From the NCBI GenBank assembly GCA_014323675.1, contig JACONN010000002.1, positions 1,842,001 through 1,906,000 of the forward strand: a stretch of DNA of 64,000 nt. The letters are read 5' to 3'. The translations under genes and the position numbers were made by a program. The notes beneath the pieces were generated by a model. It ran no database searches and was not told where the DNA came from. It saw only the letters and a list, made by a program, of their open reading frames with translations. This document shows, in pieces, positions 57,724-64,000 of this stretch. Each line of letters opens with the position of its first letter. The first letter of the stretch is position 1. This stretch comes from Hormoscilla sp. GM7CHS1pb. Lineage in GTDB: Bacteria > Cyanobacteriota > Cyanobacteriia > Cyanobacteriales > Desertifilaceae.

Positions 57724-58046
57724 ACATAAACGACCTCAGACAAAATTCGCTCTCTGAGTCTGGGTTTCAATCCATTTTTGGTCACCACATCCACTGACAC
57801 CCCTAGGCGATCGCTGAGTTCGTCTTCCAGTTCCAGGAGTTCGATCAGATCAGGAGCTTCTATATAATCTATCAGAACATCGACATCACTATCGGCATTC
57901 TGTTCGCCTCTGACATAGGAGCCAAATATTCCCAAGTCCGTCACTTGGTATTTTCGGAGAGCAATGGATTTATACAGACTCAGGCTTTCTTTAATTTCTG
58001 CCAATGTTTTCATCCTCTCGGACCTCCTGATTGAGAATTGAATCAT
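57720..58046 (-). CDS. mntA: MntA-like nucleotidyltransferase antitoxin
   Basis: 108 residues. Minimal nucleotidyltransferase motif LGIFGSYVRGEQNADSDVDVLIDY (GSx10DxD; shown split here by context) with a third acid near GVSVDVVTKNG. Antitoxin partner of the HEPN protein at 57370; AMPylates it. Upstream gene of the pair. Confidence 0.9.
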   Translation of the reverse strand: MIQFSIRRSERMKTLAEIKESLSLYKSIALRKYQVTDLGIFGSYVRGEQNADSDVDVLIDYIEAPDLIELLELEDELSDRLGVSVDVVTKNGLKPRLRERILSEVVYV

Positions 58047-58524
58047 CTCTAGACTATAACATGTTGCTGGGGCTTACTGGGGCGATCGCAGATATTTTAT
58101 TTGTCATTGCGAGGGCGGTGTCTGGAGCATGCCGATGGCGCTGCGCATGGCTGCCGCCACGCTGCGCGATGTGGCGCGCAGCGCATGTCCTTCAGGACAA
58201 GAGCATGCGGAAGACGCCGGGGGGGGGGGGACGTAGTGATTAACTTATTCTTTACGAGTTGACCCCCCCGTTAGCGTAGCGGCCCGACGCCAGGAGGGCT
58301 AGCAATCTCCCCGACGACCCATGAGATTGCTGAGGGGGGATCAAAACTGGGCTCTTCACAATGTTGGTTTGGGAGCCCCCCTCGCAATGACAAGTTATTA
58401 ATCGAGATGCCTCCTGTTTTAGGATGAGTCTGGGAGCGAGATATCCCTGCATAGAAGATATCACATACTGCCTCACTACTGGTATCAGCTTGTAGAAAGA
58501 AGCCCCCCAGGGAGAACAACGGCG
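58047..58524. repeat. repeat-rich intergenic region
   Basis: Contains an S-type end (catggctgccgccacgctgcgcgat, 58147-58171) within a larger palindrome gcatgccgatggcgctgcgcatgg ... gcgcatg, a ten-G run (58219-58228) and a cgttagcgtagcggcc repeat near 58270. The sequence cattgcgaggg...caatgacaag resembles the common cyanobacterial cattgcgag repeat. No gene. Confidence 0.6.
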
Positions 58525-59704
58525 TTACCGTAAAACAAAATCAGACTCACCAATTTGCTGATAATCAATTCTCGACAAAATTGCCAACACTTCCCCATAA
58601 GCCGCGATCCTAGTCGAACTGCCCCTAGAGGCAATTGTTAAATCAGCAAAACTCAAACCTCCTCCTAACTGGATAGAGTCCGTGCCATCCTCAAAGTTGT
58701 AGATGATATCCTGGTCCATGCCCTGGGCCAAGACAAAAGTATCCGCGCCCTCATCGCCGTAAAGACTGTCGCGTCCCTTACCCCCGGAGAGTCGATCGTC
58801 TCCAAGTCCGCCCTTGAGGATATCGTGTCCCCCATCCCCTGAGAGGCTATCGTCTCCATGATGGCCAATGAGGGTATCGTTACTGCCGTCCCCTGAGAGG
58901 GTGTCGTTGCCCCCATTTCCTTCAAGCGTGTCGCGTCCCTTACCCCCTGAAAGGCTATCATGTTCAGGTCCGCCTGAGAGGCTATCGTGTCCCCCATCCC
59001 CTGAGAGGCTATCGTTTCCATCATGGCCAATGAGGGTATCGTTACTGCCGTCCCCTGAGAGGGTGTCGTTGCCCCCATTTCCTTCAAGCGTGTCGCGTTC
59101 CTTACCCCCTGAAAGGCTATCATGTTCAGGTCCGCCTGAGAGGCTATCGTGTCCCCCATCCCCTGAGAGGCTATCGTTTCCATCATGGCCAATGAGGGTA
59201 TCGTTACTGCCGTCCCCTGAGAGGGTGTCGTTGCCCCCATTTCCTTCAAGCGTGTCGCGTCCCTTACCCCCTGAAAGGCTATCGTGTTCAGGTCCGCCTG
59301 AGAGGCTATCGTGTCCCCCGTCCCCTGAGAGGGTGTCGTTGCCCCCATTTCCTTCAAGCGTGTCGCGTCCCTTACCCCCTGAAAGGCTATCGTGTTCAGG
59401 TCCGCCTGAGAGGCTATCGTTTCCATCATGGCCAATGAGGGTATCGTTACTCTCGTGCCCTGAGAGGGTGTCGTTGCCCCCGTTTCCTTCAAGCCTGTCC
59501 TTGCCTGCTAAACCTTGGATTGTTTCTGCGCTGGCAGTGCCCTGGAGAACGTCGTCTACGGTCCGCGGACTTTCGTTTCCGGAGCACCCACCCATGTTGT
59601 GCGCAGGATGCGACACAACAGGGTGGGTGCTCCCGGAAACGACCGAAAAATCGGGAGTGCCCGTGATGGGGCCGGTGGGAGACAATACCGTAATATTAAA
59701 TTCA
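58525..59704 (-). pseudogene. LRR-RTX secreted protein, 3' (RTX) part
   Basis: Continues the reading frame of 63292-64000 once the intron is removed (junction EGVVED|EFNITVLSPTG). After a family H element translated as SGSTHPVVSHPAHNMGGCSG follow about 30 RTX nonapeptides (GGNDTLSGD, GGHDSLSGG) and the usual C-terminal cap (DEGADTFVLAQGMDQDIIYN, GGGLSFADLTIASRGSST). RTX repeats bind calcium and fold after type I secretion. Nonapeptides are ordered in a 162-bp higher-order repeat (six per unit) around 58870-59360. Confidence 0.88.
59574..59641. repeat. family H element in the RTX gene
   Basis: cgtttccgg / ccggaaacg, inner arms acccatgttgtg / gacacaacagggt, translated in frame within the RTX protein. 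Preceded by tccgcggactttc as at 34524 and 35424. Confidence 0.88.
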
Positions 59705-59816
59705 GTGCGACTCGTTTAGCGTAAAGGTTCAAAATGGACTAAATAAGGTCAAATGACCGAGTCACAAGCCATAGGACCGAGACCGCTAACATGATTTCAT
59801 CAGTCCTGATAACTTG

Positions 59817-60869
59817 GTGCGACCCGTTTAGCGTAAAGATCCAGAATGGACAAGGAGGGTCAATGACCATGTCACAAGCCTATTGACCGAGACCGCATGC
59901 AGGATATCATTGGTCCTGAAACTTGTAGGGTCAAGTCAGTCACCGGTGGAAACATCAAAAGGAACTGGCGAAACTCAGAGATGATGAGGGTGCAAGTCCC
60001 TCTCCCCTAAGTGCAGGGGTAAAAGCATCACCCCTACGGTAGCTTCGCGTCCGGAGACACCCACCCATGTCATGCGCGGGAGCGACATGACAGGGTCGTT
60101 TCCGAGAGCGCCCACCCTGTCGTTCGCCAGCAGGCAACGACATGGGTGGGCGCTCTGGAAACGAAAGGGTGCTCCCGGACGCGATGGCATCAATCCGTAA
60201 AGCGGGGTGAGAAGGCGTTAATGACTGGTAGCCTAAACTGGTCAACGTCAAGCAAGTGACTATGAGGAGCATAAAGCGAAATGATGCAGCGTCGTCACAG
60301 GAAACCAGTGGAATAAGGCTTATACACTGGCCCAAAAGGGAAAGGATAATGGTCGTTGGCAGGTCGAGTTACTGACCAACAAGCACTGACAATAAACCCG
60401 GCGTAAGGTCATTCTCTAAGGTCACAACCAATCATCTACAGGAACGAGGTAAACCAGTTGACGTACTCTCAGTGATATGAGAGCTGAGTAGCCACCAAAG
60501 GCGTAAAATCTGCAAACCATTAGCAGGTCGCAACTGGGAGAGATTGAGTGGAGAAGCAAATGAGCGCCTGTAATGGGCGGGATAGAGCTGACGCCCTCAT
60601 GGTTAACCAAAAGTGTGGAGGTTAGTAGCAGTCAATATGTCACGGAGTACATCCAACAGGAAAGTATATGACTGGAATGCGGTCCCCTGGCGCAAGCTAG
60701 AGCGGGAAGTATTCAAGCTGCAAAAGCGTATCTACAGAGCGGCCCAACGAGTATAGAAGGCCGCACCCGGAAAAGCCGGGATAGGGAAACCAAGGAGCCG
60801 GATGAGGTGAAAGTCTCATGTCCGGTTTTGAAGACGAGTCGGCCCGGCGACGGGCTGGCTTAGTTTAAT
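59817..60869 (+). mobile_element. inner ORF-less group II intron
   Basis: 1053 nt, GTGCGACCCG ... cttagtttaat. Complete domain I-IV region, domain V (gagccggatgaggtgaaag), domain VI. The protein gene is reduced to MSRSTSNRKVYDWNAVPWRK ... RAAQRV stop joined to the last codons. Contains the nested family H pair at 60046-60183. Confidence 0.88.
60046..60183. repeat. family H element inserted into a family H element
   Basis: Outer copy cgcgtccgg...ccggacgcg is interrupted at cagggt|gggtgct by a second copy (60097-60166: cgtttccgagagcgccc ... gctctggaaacgaaa). The uninterrupted form exists at 24901 and 60988, so insertion point and length (70 bp) are exact. No duplication at the site. Confidence 0.92.
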
Positions 60870-60987
60870 TAGGGTAAGCAGGCCACCGGTGGAGACATCT
60901 TTAGGAACCGGCGAAACCCAGAGATGATGAAGGTGCAAGCCCTTCTCCCCAGGTGCAGGGGTAAAAGCATCACCCCTACGGTAGCTT

Positions 60988-61055
60988 CGCGTCCGGAGAC
61001 ACCCACCCATGTCATGCGCGGGAGCGACATGACAGGGTGGGTGCTCCCGGACGCG
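60988..61055. repeat. family H element (inside outer intron)
   Basis: Same sequence and intron position as 16242 and 24901. Confidence 0.9.
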
Positions 61056-61506
61056 ATGGCATCAATCCGTAAAGCGGGGTGATTTGGCGTCAATGACTAA
61101 TAGCCTAAAATCGGTCAACGTCGAGCAAGTGGCTATGAGGAGCATAAAGCGAAGTGTTGCAGCGTCGTAACCGTTAACCAGTGGAATAAGGCTTACACAC
61201 TGGCCCAAAAAGGGATAGGATATAGGTCGTTGGCAGGTAGCTATCTGACCAACTAGCACCGACAATAAACCCGGCGTAGGGCCACCCTCTAAGGTCGCAA
61301 ACAATCATCTACAGGAACGAAGTAAACCAGTTGATGTACTCTCAGTGAGGTCGATTGCTGAGTAGCCACCGAAGGCGCAACATCTGCAATTCATTAGCAG
61401 GTCACAACTGGGAAAGATTGAGTGGAGAAGCAAGCCTATCCGTAATAGATAGGATAAGCTGACGCCCTCACGATTAACCAAAATGTGGAGGTTAGTAGAA
61501 TTTCAT

Positions 61507-63285
61507 ATGTCACGGTGTACATCCGAAAGGAAAGTATATGACTGGAATGCAGTCCCCTGGCGAAAGTTGGAACGGAATGTATTTAAGATTCAAAAGCGCA
61601 TCTACAGAGCGGCCCAAAGTGAGAATAGGAAGCTAGTACGCAAGCTCCAGGGTTTATTGACAAGGTCATGGTCCGCAAAGATGATTGCGGTGAGACAGGT
61701 TACCCAACAAAACCAAGGGAAGAAAACGGCAGGGATGGACGGCGTGATTGCGCTCAAACCCTCCGAAAGACAACCACTGGTAAGGCAGCTTAAAGTCAAT
61801 GATGGGAAGAAGGTCAAACCCACCCGTAGGGTATGGATACCAAAACCTGGAAAAGACGAAAAGAGGCCATTGGGGATACCAACAGTGTATGATAGGGCCC
61901 TACAGGGATAGGAATTGGTCAAGATAGCACTAGAACCCGAATGGGAAGCGGTGTTTGAGGCAAACTCCTATGGGTTCAGACGCCCGAGGGGATGCCACGA
62001 TGCAATAGCAGCAATATTCGCTAGTGTTAGTCAAAAACCCAAATGGGTGTTAGACGCCGATATTGCAAAATGCTTCGATCGAATCAGCCATAACGCACTA
62101 CTCCAAAAATTGAATAACACCACACCTATACGGAAAAAAATCCGTGAATGGTTAAGAGCCGGGGTGATGGACAAACAAGACTATCTACCCACCCGTGAAG
62201 GAACACCACAGGGAGGAGTGATATCCCCGCTGCTGGCAAATATGGCCTTACATGGAATGGAAATGGAAGTCAGAAAGGTGGTGCCAAACAATGCCGTAAA
62301 ACAGAGAGAATTAGGAGTAGTACGATACGCGGACGACTTCGTAATAATGCACAAAGACCGCGAGGTAATTGAGGCAGCAAAGGAAATCGTCAACAAATGG
62401 CTGAAAGGGATAGGATTAGAGCTAAAACCTGAGAAAACACGAATGGCCCACACCTTAGAAGGAAAAGAACCAGGATTGGATTTCCTAGGATTCAATGTCC
62501 GACAATACAAGGTGGGAAAATCCCGAAGCGGGAAAACAGGAAAAGGCTTCAAAACCCTAATAAAACCCAGCACCAAATCCATCAAGGCCCACAAAGAAAA
62601 GTTGAAGACTGTGGTAGACAATCACAAAGCCGCGCCACAGGCAGCGTTGATAAGCAAACTAAACCCAATAATAAGGGGATGGTGCAACTATCACAGGACG
62701 GTGGTAAGTAAGGAAATATTCGGAAAACTGGATAGATACCTGTGGGAAATAACGTGGAAATGGGCAAGCGGAAGACATCCAAACAAAACTGACGCATGGA
62801 TAACGAAGAAATACTGGAAAGCCGAAGGCGGCAGACAGTGGAACTTCATGGATAATAAAGGGGCAAAACTACTCTTACACTCGGAAACGGAAATAGTACG
62901 GCACGTAAAGGTGAAAGGGACAGCCAGCCCGATGGATGGAAACCTGGTGTACTGGAGCAAGAGATTACGCAAGAGCCCGGTAATAAGTACAAGAGTGTTA
63001 AAGCTCATGAACAGACAAAAAGGCAAATGCACACATTGCGGAATGCTGTTTAAGGACGGGGACAAGTGGGAAGTGGACCACATTCTGCCGAAATCATTAG
63101 GCGGTAAGGACTGGTACACAAACCTACAACTCCTACATGACTATTGCCACCATGAGAAATCAAGGACAGATGGCAGTAAGGGGAGCCGCACCCGGAAACG
63201 GGATAGGAAGGCTGAGGAGCCGGATGAGGTGAAAGTCTCACGTCCGGTTTTGAAGACGAGTCGGGCTGGCGACAGCCTGGCTTAG
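61507..63285 (+). pseudogene. ltrA-like: group II intron-encoded RT/maturase/HNH protein
   Basis: Starts MSRCTSERKVYDWNAVPWRK. An extra six bases create a TAG at 61909 (LQG-stop-ELVKIALEPE). The RT motif normally FRPGRGCHDA reads FRRPRGCHDA. The active site VVRYADDFVIMH, maturase and HNH (CTHCGMLF, WEVDHILPKS, LHDYCHHEKS) are present. The last codons overlap domain V. Probably inactive. Confidence 0.88.
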
Positions 63286-63291
63286 TTTAAT

Positions 63292-64000
63292 TCTTCTACC
63301 ACGCCTTCCGCCGTATCTGATGCAGTTACCGTCACGGTAAAAGTGCCCGAATTAGTAGGGGTGCCAAATATCGCCCCACTAGTGGAGTCAATGGTTAAAC
63401 CGTCTGGCAAATCCTTGGCGCCGTAGCTAATAATGTTGTCGTTGATGTCGCCGAAGTTCTCGCTTACATTTTCGATGAGGTTGAAGTTTTCACCGGAAGT
63501 AGCATTGACGTCGGGAATTTGAGTTTCCACATAGGGCGGGTTTTCCAATTGTTTGTCTGCTGACAAAGCGTCGATCCTGTTGGGTATCGTACCGCTCAAG
63601 GAGTTGTTGTTCAGGTAGAGGCTTTTCAAATTGCTGAGGTCGCCTAACGTTGAGGGGATCTGACCGCTCAAGGAGTTGTTCTTCAGGGAGAGGTGTAGCA
63701 AATTGCTGAGGTCGCCTAACTCGGAGGGGATCGGACCGCTCAGGGAGTTCTCGTCCAGGTAGAGGGTTAGCAAATTGCTAAGGGAGACGAACGTTGAGGG
63801 AATCGTACCGCTCAGGGAATTGCTGTTCAGGTAGAGGATTTGCAAATTACTGAGGGAGCCTAACTCCGAAGGGATCGTACCGCTGAGGGAGTTGTTGTAC
63901 AGGTCGAGATATTGCAAATTGCTAAGGGAGCCTAACTCCGAAGGGATCGTACCGCTGAGGGAGTTGTTGTACAGGTCGAGGTCTTGCAAATTGCTGAGGG
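63292..64000 (-). pseudogene. LRR-RTX secreted protein, 5' (LRR) part, continues beyond window
   Basis: Plant-type leucine-rich repeats of 24 residues (LSNLQYLDLYNNSLSGTIPS; ELGSLSNLQ), coded by a 72-bp DNA repeat, at least seven units. Then a putative Ig/cadherin-like domain (GAKDLPDGLTIDSTSGAIFG, TPTNSGTFTVTVTASDTAEG) leading over the intron into the RTX part at 59704. Extracellular recognition or adhesion is the likely role. The start lies outside the window. Confidence 0.88.

Larger units (their letters stand above)
59705..63291 (+). mobile_element. group II twintron, antisense to the LRR-RTX gene
   Basis: Outer intron: GTGCGACTCGTTTAGCG at 59705 to 59816, then from 60870 (tagggtaagcaggccacc) to the 3' end ...ggcttagtttaat at 63291. 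Inner intron: 59817-60869. Removing the inner intron re-creates ctgataacttg|tagggt, which matches cctgaaacttgtagggt inside the inner intron itself. Removing the whole element restores the host codon GA|T in frame. Outer length about 2534 nt with the protein gene at 61507. Confidence 0.9.

Noticed and set aside
58800..59480. Regular repeats suggestive of a CRISPR array
   Set aside because: They are coding RTX nonapeptides in frame with no unique spacers; long frames on the opposite strand are shadows.
59705..60869. Two adjacent independent group II introns instead of a twintron
   Set aside because: The second element lacks its own 5' end, and joining 59816 to 60870 reconstructs the missing intron sequence exactly.

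Overview
The window comes from a cyanobacterial chromosome. It carries psbZ, the CO2-uptake NDH-1 genes ndhF3-ndhD3-cupA-cupS, a three-S1-domain ribosomal protein S1, a plant-type ferredoxin, paired DUF4168 proteins, Uma2 nucleases and very frequent GCGATCGC (HIP1) palindromes. The striking property is decay. Housekeeping blocks are intact, but between them almost every accessory gene is broken by insertion sequences, MITEs, group II introns or 23-140 bp palindromes. This pattern would fit a bloom-forming or host-associated filamentous lineage with relaxed selection; that is inference, and the genus cannot be named from the sequence.

Layout. 1-2.2 kb: ISKra4-type element, intron-protein fragment and a wrecked PfaD gene. 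2.3-12.1 kb: mostly housekeeping (Uma2, a tRNA nucleotidyltransferase split by a MITE, psbZ-ribH, rpsA, HAD phosphatase-metK, tRNA-Ser). 12.3-20.6 kb: AAA ATPase, a PIN gene cut by a group II intron, a methyltransferase, then a graveyard of fragments. 20.6-23.8 kb: ferredoxin, a degraded colicin-E5-like toxin with a putative immunity gene, ureG, ureF. 24.2-30.8 kb: twintron remnant, a cadherin-like gene interrupted by an IS66-type element, and an unassigned region. 30.9-32.6 kb: AT-rich GatC/GatA-like pair. 33-42.2 kb: ureE, DUF4168 pair, holA and the ndhF3 operon. 43-51.6 kb: broken efflux adaptor, a damaged sulfotransferase/flavoprotein/halogenase cluster, creatininase, cobU. 51.6-58 kb: ORF-less intron, glycosyltransferase remnants, wcaF-like acetyltransferase, HepT/MntA. 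58.5-64 kb: one large LRR-RTX gene split by a group II twintron.

Two small-repeat systems run through everything. Family H is a 67-70 bp double hairpin whose stems co-vary between copies (cgTTTcc/ggAAAcg, cgTGTcc/ggACAcg, cgCGTcc/ggACGcg). It sits in genes, between genes, in fixed positions inside group II introns, and once inside another copy of itself. Family S is a 23-26 bp element ending in gccagccat. It is inserted in coding sequence of at least four genes and inside H elements. Together with the twintrons they are the strongest candidates for under-described biology here.

Functional coherence is clearest for the CO2-uptake NDH-1MS operon (ndhF3, ndhD3, cupA, cupS), the scattered urease accessory genes (ureE, ureF, ureG) and the halogenase-oxidase-sulfotransferase group. 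The last two contain lesions. Several frame breaks lie in homopolymer runs, so sequencing error is possible for single cases. The lesions caused by inserted elements are unambiguous.
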